Part shown: positions 1 through 13,600 of the stretch, in pieces
Layout: each line of letters begins with the position of its first letter
Position numbering within the stretch: position 1 is the first letter of the stretch
Source of the DNA: Antilocapra americana
Lineage: Eukaryota; Chordata; Mammalia; Artiodactyla; Antilocapridae
Length of the DNA stretch: 64,000 nucleotides
Direction of reading: 5' to 3'
Assembly (NCBI GenBank): GCA_007570785.1
Contig: ML664174.1
Location: 647,023 to 711,022, forward strand
Notes under the pieces: generated by a model
Database searches by the model: none
Told to the model about the DNA's origin: nothing
The model's input: the letters and a program-made list of their open reading frames with translations, nothing else
Made by a program: the position numbers and the translations under genes

Positions 1-1340
1 AAAATCCGAGGTGCTTTGTACAGTGTAGACTGACCAGCCAGCACAAAAACCAGCGCGTCACAAGTGGCAGCTGGCACCCCTCTTACTCCCACGCCAACCA
101 ATCGTCATTTCTCCCAGGTGTCCTGACCAAGCCTGAGAACAGTGGTCTCCTCGGCAGCCCTGAGAAGGATGGGTGCAAAGGCTAACCCAGGGTAGATGTG
201 TGCTCAAGTTCTCGTTCACCAGCTCTACTCTAGCCCTCCCTCAGCTAACAGCAAGTTTAAAAGTGCCCCCCAGAAAGGGCAAGTTAGTAAAGGAAGTGCA
301 AGTAGGGGGATGTCACCCATTCTGCTTCTCACTCAACGAGGAATGAGGCCAGCCTCTTTCCAGAAGACTCGGTAGGAAGCGGTGTGGTCTGTCTTTAATA
401 CGCTAGCCTGAGAGAGCAAACCAGTTGCTAAGGATTTAGGTCTGGCGCTCATGAGAAAATACAGGCTTGAGAATCTTTTCCATAGGAATTCTAGGTTGTT
501 TTGTAGATAAGACACTCCAGAAAAGCATATAAAGTGAGAAAGAGGCCAAGCGAACTCTGAGAAATGCCTACATGTATGGGCAGGGAGAAGAGATGGAGAG
601 AGTCATCAGGAAGCATAAGAATGGAAGAAGTAAAGAGGTTTCACATTTGGATGAAACAAAGCCCTTCCCCTACCCGAGGGCACACCACTTGGTGGAAGGG
701 ATCAGGACTTCTATTTCTAGACCTATCGGGACCCTGTACTGCTGAGGGTCGCAAAAGTGCCCAATGTCCTCTCTCTAATCTTCCAAGGACACAGAGAATT
801 GTCTCAGTGGAGAAGAGAACTGCTTGTTAAGTCAACATTTCAATGATGTAGGTGAGCAAAAAGTAAGGAAAATGAGCACTAGCCCACAAAAGAGGAGCCA
901 AGCCCAAGGCCTTCCAATGAAGTCCACTGACCAGAAATCAAAGGTCACCCTGGAGCTATGCCAAGCACAGAAGTCAGGTCCCAAGATAACAGGGCTTGTG
1001 AGAGGGTGGGCACCAGCCACAACATGAGTTTCCACACTGACATGAGAAGCTGGGAGAAATGGACTGGCTCAGAACTGCCTGTCGCCAGAGCAGCTGCCAA
1101 GCTCTGCACTGGGAAGGGAACCCGTTCTGTCTGGCTGGTGGGGAGGAAGCACTCGTGATGCCCATTCAGGAAGGTCAGTCCATAAATCCCTAGGAAAGGT
1201 ACTCAAGTTCTCACACATCTGAAATAAGAAGCCTCAGTCAGAAAACCATCGTCGCTATGTGTCTTGAGCGTGGGGGAGCATTTCTGTACTTACACATATA
1301 TCTCCCAGACCTCTGTTGATTCTGGCCACCACAAACTCAC

Positions 1341-1471
1341 CTGCATTTACCACAGGCTGCTCCTGCAAAGCAAAGGCTGAGGCCTTCACAAATGCCGACA
1401 TGAAGCCTAGTTTGAGGTTATGTTTCTTCAGAAAAGCATCTTTGTGCCGAGCCCGCATCTCCTGGATGTTA
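1341..1471 (-). CDS. DLST: DLST exon 11 (last exon in the window)
   Basis: 131 bases encoding (S)[19 protein letters not shown] then [20 protein letters not shown] and VVNA, part of the acyltransferase fold. It ends in phase 1 at a GTGAGT donor. The next expected exon (VIDDTTKEVVYRDY in the family) is not found in the remaining 1340 bases to the left, so it lies outside the window. Confidence 0.96.
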
Positions 1472-4400
1472 CTGCAAGAACACATTACAAAACAAACTGA
1501 CCACAAAAGAAGCCTCAATTCTGACTTTCACACTCCAGGTATCCAACTAGGTAAAGTTGTCCCTTATTCTGGACCATCTAAGTTCAAGTTTTGAAACAGT
1601 CCACTAGAGGTTAACACAATTACTTCATTCCCTTAAAAATCTGGATCCAAGGGAATCAGATCCACTCTGTGTAAGGACGTTTTCATGCTCCAGAAGTCAG
1701 AGATTTTGTGACAGACAAAATGAATGAGAGTTCATACAGCATGTCAACAGCCTCACCCTGGACGAGAAAGTGACTTCTAGCTACAATGAATTCAGGAGCT
1801 ATCTACCCTGAAAATAGTCTTTTGGTTTTTTTTTTTCTTAAAAGCAGAAAGTCCACAAAATAAGCACCATTCTTTTTATTAAACAGGCTTCCCCGGTGGT
1901 TCAGAGGGTAAGGAATCTGTCTGCAATTCAGGAGACCAGAGTTCGATCCTTTGGTTGAGAAGATCCCCTGGATAAGGGCATGGCAACCCACTCCAGTATT
2001 CTTGCCTGGAGAAGTCCATGGACAAAGGAGCCTGGTGAGCTACAGTCCTTGGGATCACAAAGAGTCGGACATGACTGAGCAACTAACTTTTTCATTAAAT
2101 ATTTCTTGTTTATTTTCAAAATACGACCAAACCTACTTATGACTTCCTTGTGACATTCCTAACAAATGAAAACAAAAAAACCCCCAAACCACAGATGCAC
2201 AGGTTTCATGTGAGCAAAAGCAGTCTTGACCACCTCTGGATGGATACAATCCAGGGTTGTGTTAGGCTCATGAGGAAGTCAGTAGATTCATGCATCCCCC
2301 CAGAGTGAGCAGTTCCGTCTGCTTGGTTCCTTCAAATGGGCACTAACCCCCACCACCCATGGTGGTCAATACAAGGCACCAAGACATAAAGGTAACACAC
2401 AGCTCCTGCCCTTAAAATTAATTTAATGGACATAGTTTCCTTGGTATTTAGAAAAGTGACCATGTGTGGACCTAAGCTTTTTAAAGTATAAGCAGCAAGG
2501 CTGCTGGTAAACCTTTGCGGTGTGCCCAATCTTTGTTCTTTTGGGGCTGTTTTTTCACAAACACACAACACATGTACTAGAGTTAGCGGGAAATGGCTTT
2601 CCCATCATTTTGCTGCAGAAATCTCCGTATTTATGCGAAGACAGTTCCATGAGGGAAATTGAATTTAACTTTATCTCAGGCCCAAATGCTCAGTTTTCTC
2701 TTTCTCCCTATAATGGCCTAATCTGACATCAGCACGAAAGATAAGATGGTATAACTTTAAGTCCCCTCTTTAGACCTCTTATTTTTTAAAACGGAAGTTT
2801 TCCTAGGGGGACTGATTGGTTTTAAATGTTTGTCTTCCTGAGTCTAACTACATTTAGCGCTAGGATTACCACCCTAAAGACATTACTGGTTCCCAAGACA
2901 CAAGAGCTGCAGAAGAGGGAAAGGGAAGCGATACACATCTCTGCTCTCAAAACTGCCCAAATGCTATTGTCTGGTCATTAAGTAGTTTCTATTTCAGAGT
3001 TCTGTCCTTGGAGGCAGAGCCTGGGACAACAGGGGAGAGGAGGTGGTCTCAGAAAGGCCCCTTATGGGTTAGCTGATCAGCACAAGACCCAAAGGGCACT
3101 CAATCTAAACCAGATTACTGACTGCAGAGGGACCCCAAGCCATCATTAAGTGACACCTCGATTAGCTACTGAAAGGAGATCCAACTGCTCTACTTACTTT
3201 CCAATCAAAGCTGTTGGGCCAACTGCATCTTTCAAGGCCACAAATATTTACATGTTTTGTCTCAAGGAATTGGGTAGAATTTCAAAACCCAATTCAATTT
3301 GTGTACAATTTGGCCCTAATGCACTGAAACATAAGCTGCAGCCTTTGTGATTCATTAGTCAAGGTCCTTCCCTACATCCTATGGATAGAAGAGAAATCTT
3401 TGGCTTGGATGATGTTTAGTCTTTTGGGGAAGCTTCACAACAGAATGGATGACATCCAGTGAAGTGGACCACAGAACCCTACTCTGTGAACAGTGCGACA
3501 GCCTGCTGTCACTAACCCTCTCCCTCTCTACACTCTTCAGACCCCTTCCAAAGGAAACCCTTTACCCTAGTGTAATGCAGATTAGCACACTAAGCACCTG
3601 GGGCAAAAAGCAGCAGAAGAGATGACCTAAAGACTTGATGATTTTACCTCCTGTATTAGATATGAACTCTTATCCTGGCCCTTAAAACATTCTGAAATAT
3701 GGACCCAACTTTCTTTACCATTCTTTCCTACACATCTTCCTCACAGTGATTGTTTCTCAGATGTGTCCTGGGCTTTCCTATCTGTGCCAGGTCCATAGAG
3801 TTTACATCTTCTGGAATGACCCTCCTCCACTATGTCAAAATGTGAATCGTTAAGGCCCCTTAAAGATCTTTTTCTCCAGGAAGCCTTTCCTGACTCCCAC
3901 CTCCACCTCAAAAATAAACGATCTCATTCTCTTCTCCACCCCTCACTTTTTGTATCTTTCTGATACTTGTTTTTCTAGATTTTACTTTGTGTTTATCCAA
4001 CAAGATGGTAGCTCTAGGCTAAGGGTTCTTTATCACTCATCTTTGCATCCCACCAAAATATAGTGTAATATCTTGTGCACAGTAAGCACTCAAAAGCCAT
4101 CTGTTGACTTTAACTACATTCTCTTCCCTACACCTGTAAACAAAGTCTTGAAGAAGAAAAGTGAGTCAACAATTAGCTCACTATAGAAATGGGCATACTG
4201 AATCAGCCCCTTTGGTTAATATTCTGAGGTTTTTTTCTTTAAAAGCAAAACTTGCTTCCCATTTCATTATCAAAGTTGAGAAAGGTGAAAGATATGAAAA
4301 GCCTATGCCTTTCTACCCACTCAATCTTGAGTAGCTTAGGAACACACATAAGGAGCAGTCACAATGAGAAGGAAGCAGGGTATGGCCCCCTGACTCTGGG

Positions 4401-7400
4401 CATGCTGTCAAATGATTTTCTATCCTGAAGGGGAGCCTTGTTGGACTGGCTCCCCTATCTCTATTTGTTAACAGTGGTCACTAGAGTTTAAGCCTATTAC
4501 CAGCCTCATTCGTCAGAAATCACAACATTCAGGCATAAATCTACAAGGCTGTGTTTTAGGTCACAGAGGAGGCAGGCACAGATAGTATTAAGAAAGTCAA
4601 TCAGAGAATGAAACCAGTGGGTCACTCTGTGTAAGTCAAGAAACAGTGCAAAGAAGTACTTCTTTGCTATTAAGTATTTTGGGGGGGAGTTCAAGTGTTT
4701 TGCAAGAAGAGAGCACAGGGAGGAGGAGGACTAGAGCTCTCACCTCATGTCAATCTCATTGAAAGTGGTGAGCATCGCGCAGGTGTTCTGAGCCTCCTTC
4801 AGACGCTGAGCAATGCGCTGCCGCATCCTGTTCATTTTCTCCTGAAAGGGAAAGTGGGACAAGTGTTGCCAACCTGGTGTCTTTGGGCCTAGCCCTCCCA
4901 CTTAGTCTGCAGGAGCACTGGGCTTGCTAGGAGGGGATAATTAAGGACCGTAGTTATCTAAATACAGGAAGAGATCCAGGTGGCTTTCCTGTGGTGGCTT
5001 GCTCCGCTGAGCAAGAACAAGGAAACACAGACAAAAACTACTCACTCATATGTGCCCTGAAGTCTGATGAAGAACAGAGGCCCAAGAAATGGTTTGGTTT
5101 AAAAACCGAAACCAATTTATGGAAAGGAAGAGTATGGTGTAGGGCTAGCCAGCCCAAGAGTCATTATAGAAAGGGCAATTTCTGGTGATAAAGACTTGCA
5201 GGAGAATAGCTACTTGTGGAATGGAAACTCAGAAACAACACATTTTTCAGGCTATAGTATTTTTAGGAGGTATTCTCAGGCAGAGGAACCCACACTCTTG
5301 ACCACACTTCCTTGAGGTTTTATGTCTGCTCCTGACTGCCACTGGGCAGCCCTCAGCTAAGCATCCCGGAAGGACAGCAACAGAGCTCACTAAACCACCT
5401 CTCTGAAGTGTGTGTTATAGTGGGAGGGAGGAGAAGCGTTACTAGGCTACCATCCCCTGCATATACCTTTCTCACCCACAGCATTTCAGTGGTAGGATGA
5501 CAAGAGTGGGGGAAAAAACCAACGGACGAGTGTTCAGAAGACCTCCAGTTCTAGTCTTATGATTTGTGAATGAACAAGTCACTTCCTAAACTGAATTTCC
5601 TTGCCAGGCCAAGGGAATCAGCTGCCGGCCACTCAAAGGCAGGCAGAGAGTACCCATATTTTATTAATCTCAACACTGCTCCTCAGCTTCTTTCTTGGAA
5701 GTGGTCCTTAGAGGCTTACCCGATGTTCTGAACGCAGACCTACGCCAGCTCCTGGAGGGGCAGCAGTGGGTTTTACAGCAGACACTGTAAATGAAGAGAG
5801 GGTACACTGCATCAGAAAATGAGAAACATTTACTTGAGTATATGCCCACGCTTTCACATTGCACTTGTCACTTAATCTTCAAGGTATGCTGAGATATGTT
5901 ACTATCATTCCTATTTCACAAATGAACAATCTGGTCAGAGAAGTTAAATAACTAGTCTAAGGTCACACAACTATACACAGAAAGCTGAGATGCAAACTCA
6001 GGTCTTCTGATACAAAGCCTAGAGTTTTTTCTACAATGCAGCCAATGAAGCCTGTCCAGAACCATAATTAGTCTTAGACTTTGCCCTCTGAGGGAACGTG
6101 ACATTAGATGAGATGGTCTCCCGTAGAAAGACACATGGGAGGCAGAGGCTTACCTGGTTTGCTAGTGAGTGGCTGTGAGGGCGAGGGCACTTTTGGCATC
6201 TGAGTGGGTATAGATGCTGCAGGGGGAGGAGGAACTGCAGACACTGCAGGTTCTGCTTTTGGGGCTGCGGCTGGCTTGGCCTTAGCAGGAGCAGCTGGAA
6301 AACAAGAAAAATATATGCCATTGGCACTACATGGAATGGAAAGCAACCAAACTGCAGATACTAAGTAGAATTTAGCAGCAAAAGCTCTCTCTCACATCAG
6401 TTAACAAATACTTCCTGAGTACCTGCTGTACGTGTAAGGCTATGAGATACACAGTGATTTAAGGCACTGTTCTTTCCCCAGGACTCCTAAATGTCCTACA
6501 TTAGAAAACTGACTGAATTCAGCTGCCTTCCTGATTGCATAAATATCTATTAGTCCTCATATATTCAGCCAGTACTTTCAAAGCACCTAAGTCAATGGTA
6601 ATAGACTTCAAAGCAAAAGAAACCCGCCAATTTAAGATGTTGAAACACACAAATAAAAGCAACAACTTTCCAGTTACAGTAATACTGATTGTCTCCTATG
6701 TTTCTTATTTTAACATCACATGTGGAAGAATGCTCTTAACTATTAAAAAATAAACGCTTAAATAATCTAAGGACACATTTAGACTTGAGAGTTCAAAGCA
6801 TTTTATCTAGAATAACTCTCAGAAACCAATGAGGTGGTCAAGCAATGAAATTCACAAGTTTAAATGTTTTTTTATTTTACCCATTTGGATATCACCATCT
6901 GGGTTTGTATTTAAATCAGAAGAACACCCTCTTAAGGAATGGTCAGAAGATGAAATTCTCCAACTAGAAGAATCAATCTTATTCCCTAGTCTTCTACTAC
7001 ATGTTCTTTCCATTCTGGGCTTCTGATCTTACCCTGATCGAACATAATGATGCAATCTACCATCTTTCCGTTTAACTATCTTAACCATGAAATAGACTTT
7101 AGTAGTTGCAGCATTTAACTAAGAATCAAAAGTTTTCTTTCCTAATTTCTAATATACTGACTATAAGATCCAATATAAATTCATTTCCTTATTCCTCATT
7201 TCTTTCCAAGAAAAATTCAACCCTCCCTAAAAAATGTTGTGACAGAATAGATGTGAAAAAAATACTCCAAAATTGTCCATAGTAGACATGATGAAACACT
7301 GTTTCTTATCACTTTAGAATACTGGCTCCCAGCCCTGGCTACGTATCAGAATCACTTGGAGAATGATAAAGACAATAACAAAAACTATGACAGATAACCA

Positions 7401-7648
7401 GCACCTGAAAACCCCAGATTTAATATATCAGAATCCCTTGGCCTCAGAATCTGGGCATTTGTATTATTTTTAAAGCCCCCATGTTACTCTGCTGCCAGGG
7501 TGGGGGGAGGGGACAGGAAAAAAACCACTATCTCTAGAATCTTCTTCCTTCCTATTTAAGAAAAAGTCTAGCACCAGAAAGAACACTATTGTGAGGTTTA
7601 TTTTCTTAATACCCTTTTCTTCTAAAACTTGACATTTAAAGTTCACAC

Positions 7649-7679
<31 letters not shown>

Positions 7680-10600
7680 ATATATATATCTCCTCTTACT
7701 GCCTCACTAAAGGCAGAGGAAGGGCAAAATGGTATTTGATGTATCAAGGAATTAGTATATTATGCTCAGCCCCAATTCCAAGGGGGAACACTGGAGACCT
7801 TGACAACCAGGAGAACTTCTTTACCGCCAGTTTTCCTGAGTGTGAAAAGAGGAGTGCCTCCTTCTACTTTTCCCCCATCAGGTACCAAAAGAGCTTCAAT
7901 CACGCCATTTGCTGGTGATGGAACCTGCACAGAGGTCTTCAAAAGGAAGACAGATGGAGAAAGAGTCCAAATTTTTACTCGGCATTAGAAAATTAATTGT
8001 GTAGAATCTCAAATGAGTCACAGGAATTGCAACACAGATATACAAGACCCTGCATAAACATGAAGGCCACACTTTCAGAATAAGAGTAATCAATGCTACT
8101 ATGAAGATTCATCTTGTCTGTCCTTTCTCAGAAACATTAAAGCAAGATTCAGTTAGTGTGTTTCCAAGTGATACATAAAAAACAACTGGAAACAGTTCAT
8201 TTCTACACACACAAAAGCTATAAAACTAAAACTACTAAAGTACATAGTACATATACCTAGAACAATCTAAAATTAAACTTTAAATGCTTTTTTTTTTTTT
8301 TTACTGAGCTATTCCAACAATTTTACAACTGAGGCAGCTAAAAATTATCTTCAAACAACAACTAAGTCCCTGTTCCTTTCCTTAGGTTAAGAAACCAAGG
8401 GGAGACCATGAAAAGACGGCACCAATAGGGCAAGCCTACCTTGTCAGTTTCAATCTCACAAACCACTTCATCTTCTGCAACTGTGTCTCCAACAGCTGAA
8501 AAGACAGTCAAAGGCTACCTGTTAGAGGTGAGCTGTGGGTAACAAGAAAAGTGGCCATAAAATCCCCTTTGGCAGGTGTTACAAGACCCCTTTCCTACAG
8601 GCCAGGGGGAAGTACACGGCACGTAAAGAAAAGGGCAGAGCCATAGGTTCAACTGATTATCATGGGGGTTAGGGGAGTAATGGGGTCTTTTCAAAAGATT
8701 TAAACTTAAGAAGTGAGAAGGCAGTAAGTCTTACCTTTCTCCCACCTGACATCCCCCTCTGTGACAGATTCTGCAAACGCTGGGGTTTTGACTGTAATCA
8801 CATCATCCTCTAGGAAAAGATGGGGGGCGGAAATCATGCAGTCCATATTTCTCCTTTTTTCCTGCCATTAAATTCAGCCAACCACTACTCTTCCCATTAA
8901 AATCCCATTCCCAAGAGCGCAGGGAGCCGAAGGTACTTACTGCACACTGCTGTAGTTCTGAAGAAGCGGACGCTGAAGATATTACTGCTGTTAATGCTAC
9001 AAAGCAAACGTAAAAGTAAACTCCTTTAACAGGTGAGTCACTTATACTTTAGTCTAGATAAGGCAGGAAGGATCACCTTCCCTTTGTTTTTTATTTTGAA
9101 TTAATTTTTATCAGAGTACAGTTGATTTACAATATTATGTTAGGTTCTGCTGTACAGCAAAGTGAGTCGGTTATACAAATATCCACTCTTCTTTAGGTTC
9201 TTTCACCTTCCCTTTAAACCAGCGATTCTTGACAAGCAACACCCATCACTGTTACCTGGGGAACTTTTTCAAAGCAAACCTGTCTAGGCCCCATCCCAGA
9301 GACCCTGACTCAGTAGGTCTAGAGTAAAGCCTGGATGACCTGGGTGCTTTAAGCAGTGAGGCCCTTGGGTGAGTGAAATGTGCTGCAGTGAAATGCCAGC
9401 TCTTCCAGAACAGACATAGGTTTGCGTCTTTGAAGAAAAAGACAGCATCTCAATCCTTTAGAAAGTGTGAAGTCACTCAGTTGTGTCGATTCTTTGTGAC
9501 CCCATGCACTGTAGCCTACCAGGTTCTTCCATCCATGGGATTTTCCAGGCAAGAATACTAGAGTGGGTTGCCATTTCCTTCTCCAGGAGATCTTCCCGAC
9601 CCAGGAATTGAACCCAGATCTCCCACACTGTAGGCAGATGCTTTACCATCTGTGGTCCTTTGCATAACCACAAAAGGACTGGCTTCCTGATTAGGTTTTC
9701 TATTAACTTAATCCAAGTAAGATAAAACTGTATGCCCTCAGGGTACTTGCCACTATGCAGAACTTCTGTCTTTGTGATTACAGATTTATATAAGACAGCA
9801 AGATGAGACCTCTCTCCAAGTAAAACAAGGTGTTACATGCAAAACAAGCAAAAAACCCAAAACAAACAAAAAATCCCCACCAAAAACCTCATAATCTCCT
9901 GTTCTCCTGCCAGAGGGCAGCACATCAGTCCACTCTGGACTCATTCAAGAGGAACCTCAAAAGAGGAAGGTATTCTCTGATATGACACTAACTTGAAATA
10001 ATGTAACCTGGAGAATGGTATGACTTTTGTATGCACAAAACCAAGAACAGTGCTTACCACTACAGAGTGAGAAACGTTGATATATATGGTATCTGTGGTT
10101 ATCTGTCACACACACACACATTTTGGAAAGTGATATAGACTGATGGGAACTTTCACTTTCTACACTTTAGGACTGTCTGAATATTCTACAACGAGCACCT
10201 TTACAATAAAAAGTGACACAGATTTAAGTTGCCTTTGGCATTTTTAAGTTCTATGTAAAATCAAGGGAAAATATGTGTTATTAAAAAAAATACAGAACAC
10301 AAAATGTTCTGCATAAAAGTTTCCAACCATGTATAGGTACATGTTTGTGGGCAAAGAACTAGCGGGTATTGTATCAATGCAGAGATTGCTCTCTGAGGAC
10401 ACCCAGAACCTGGCACACCGGCTACCTTTGGGAAGAGGAGTGCAGTAGCCCAGGAGAACAGGGTAAAATCTTCTCATGGACACTCTTTTTACTTTTGAAC
10501 CATGTAAATGTGTAACCTATTAAATAAAAACATAAAACCAAACATTTTTACAATAAGAGATTTTTAAGTAAAATCGGTACCTTATTCACAGAAAAAAGGC

Positions 10601-13600
10601 AATATACAATACAAAAACAGTAACTAGATTAGAGTAATACCCTAATCTGTGACCCTCATCACTCAAAGTTTAGGGGTTTTTAAAATAATTTACTTTCAAA
10701 TAGTTATTTGTTGTTTTTATTGCATAGGATTTGTGGCCACTCTAATTTTCATTTAAACTGTAAATGAGAAACACACTTTAACTCTCTAAATAATTTTTAA
10801 TTTACAAAAGTATTAGATGTTAACAGTACAAAACTTAGAAAGAGCAAAAAGAACATTTACAATGGGACTATACTATACAATACAAAAGGAATAATTTTAT
10901 AACCTGCTTCTTCCCACTTATAGAATGAACATATAACATAGCATAACCTAACCAATCCACGTTGTTTCATCATTCTGAGAAACAGGGGTACACTCGGAGT
11001 TCAGCACGGATTCCTAGAAATGGGATTGCAAGATCAAAAGGTACGCACAGCTGAAAGACTTATGAATGCCAAACTGCCACTGTAATGCACAGGGAAGAAG
11101 GAGCAATCTGCTGACCCTTCCTTTTGAAGATTCTACCTAGAGAGAGAGAAAGCTTGACAGCTGCTCAACAGCAAACTAAAGAGCATCCTCTTACTACCAC
11201 CCTGAAAATACTTGGAATGCAGAGTAGCATTAAGCAACATTCATAAGCAGAAGTTAATCTGAAACACACATGGGTGGCCTCTCTCCAAATTTTGCATTAT
11301 GCAATAGCTGCATTCATTCCCTCTACACTAGCCAAAGTCCCAGGACTTAAATGACTAGTCTCTTGCTTTTACTGTTTCTAAAATGTGTAACTATGCAACC
11401 AAAAGGATGCTCTTAATCTCCACAATAAATGTAACCTCCAGTCCGTCAGCTTCACTTGCATCCAACCAGAATATTTAGGAGCACCCTTCTATCTATTCCC
11501 ATAAAAAGTGGATTCCAGCTTCACTTTCATTATGATCGGAACACCTGGTCCTGACACATTCCTGGTCCAATATTCACATGGGGCAGAAGCTCAACCTCAT
11601 GTCATAAAGTAACATCAAGGTCAGGTCAAGGGACTCAATATAACCAGCTTGATTACTAGGCTTGAAAGACAGGAAAGAAAACAGATGGTCAAACTGGTGT
11701 CTTCAATACCCCGGATCCACATATCTCTGCTCCCCAGTGATACTTACACAGTCTTCCTGCTGTCAGGGTAACCTGGTCCCTGACATAAGGAGATCCCTGC
11801 AAGAAACAAAACAACTCTTAACCAACAACTCTTTATCTCATACAGGATACCTGCTGGGAATGGAGAAGAAGTTGTTCACCCCCTAACTCTGAGATAGAGC
11901 AGGATCAACAGCAGGCAATAATATAATCTGTATCACACAGAACCCTGCCTCTTAAACTTTTCCACCATAGTAATCATAATGGCAGAGAACAGGTATGTGT
12001 GACTGTTAGGAATGGGTTTGAGGAAGAAAGGGGAGAATTCTATAATCTTATTTATCTCAAAATTCATAAAGTTTCATTATCCCTGTATGCTTTCATGATA
12101 GAATGCCTCTACTTCCCAAGTTTTCAAATACAATTGAAGCCTGAAAGAGACACATGATCACTTATCCTGTGACTACACACAGCCTAGAGAAGGAGTGGGA
12201 ACCTTTGGTCGGAGTTTGTTTCCATGGTTACTTAAAATGCAGTGAGCTGGAAGTCTTGTTGCCTGAATCCCAACAGCAAAGACCAGGTTACTTCAGGCCC
12301 AAGGTCTCCAGCTTGCTCAAGCAAATTGTCATGCCTCCTCTCCATTTATTACCTTTCCACTCTCTCGGAGACTGTGGAGACCTTCTGCTCTGGCCACACT
12401 CAAGGTGAGTGCTCCTTTCTGCCCCACCCATTGTCCTCATCACAGATAGGCGCTGCCTCAACAGACAACTAATTACCGTTATCTGCTTCACCGGATTATG
12501 TTCTTTCCTGTGTCTTGTTTTTTCAGATCAAAAACAACTCTTTTTGAACCATGGGCACAGGCAATACCCAATGGAAGACAATTCTCTCTTGTCCCAGCTC
12601 ACCACAAACATCCTCAAGGTTTCAGTCAAGTAAGTCACCTCTTTATGTCCAACAGCCCACGATTACAGTACAAATCCCAAACATAGCATGTACATGAGCT
12701 TGAAGCCAGCAAGTAGCCCATACTGATTTCTGGAACCCTAAGTCCACTTTAGAGTGGATCCTATAGCAAGTTTCATTTGTACAGTGCTTCAGAATTTATA
12801 AAAAGCTTTCACAGAATGACCTCATTTTGATTTTCATCTCACGCTCCCTGAAGTGGAACGACCACTGCCATTCTTCTCATTTCACATATAAGTAGGGCTT
12901 TTGGAGGTTACATGGCTAGCCCAAGGAGAAGCCCTGGACCACAATGCAAACAGCAAGAACAAGGCTCTTCCCATTGTCCTGCTAGTCTATAAAATGGAGA
13001 AAATGTTTACTGTTAAACATTCCAAGTTAAACAATTTATTACTGAGAGTCCCCTATGAGCTAAAACTGTGCTAGGTGCTTATGATCTCATGACTCAGTCC
13101 AAAAACTACACATTCCTGTCCAGCCCTTCCAGACAGGCTTCTTTTCCATTTCTATGACTGGTCATGTCTCTTCTGGTCTGAAAACTTTGCATAAGCAATT
13201 CCCTTTGCCTACAATAGCGTTCTCTTGGCTAACTACTATATATTCTCCAAGACTTGGTATAAATGTCACTTCTCTGGGGAAGCCTTTACTGATGGTGCCA
13301 CCTCAGTCTCCACCCTCCCAAGCCTGGCTATATCATCCCACCCTCTAATTCTTTCACAATAATCACAATGTAATTATGTACTTATGTAATTAAGGGTACT
13401 TATGTACCCTCCTGGAGGGGAGAGACCACCTCTAGTGTCTGGCATGTATTGAGAATTCAACAAATAATCTATTCATTATGAGTAAATGATAATATGATGA
13501 GTTAGGAGTTCAGGCTGAGGAGCAGATCCGGCTTGACCAATTGTTGGTGGAATGACCTTGGTCAAGGCACTTAACCTCTCTTAGCCTTGAGTCATACATT

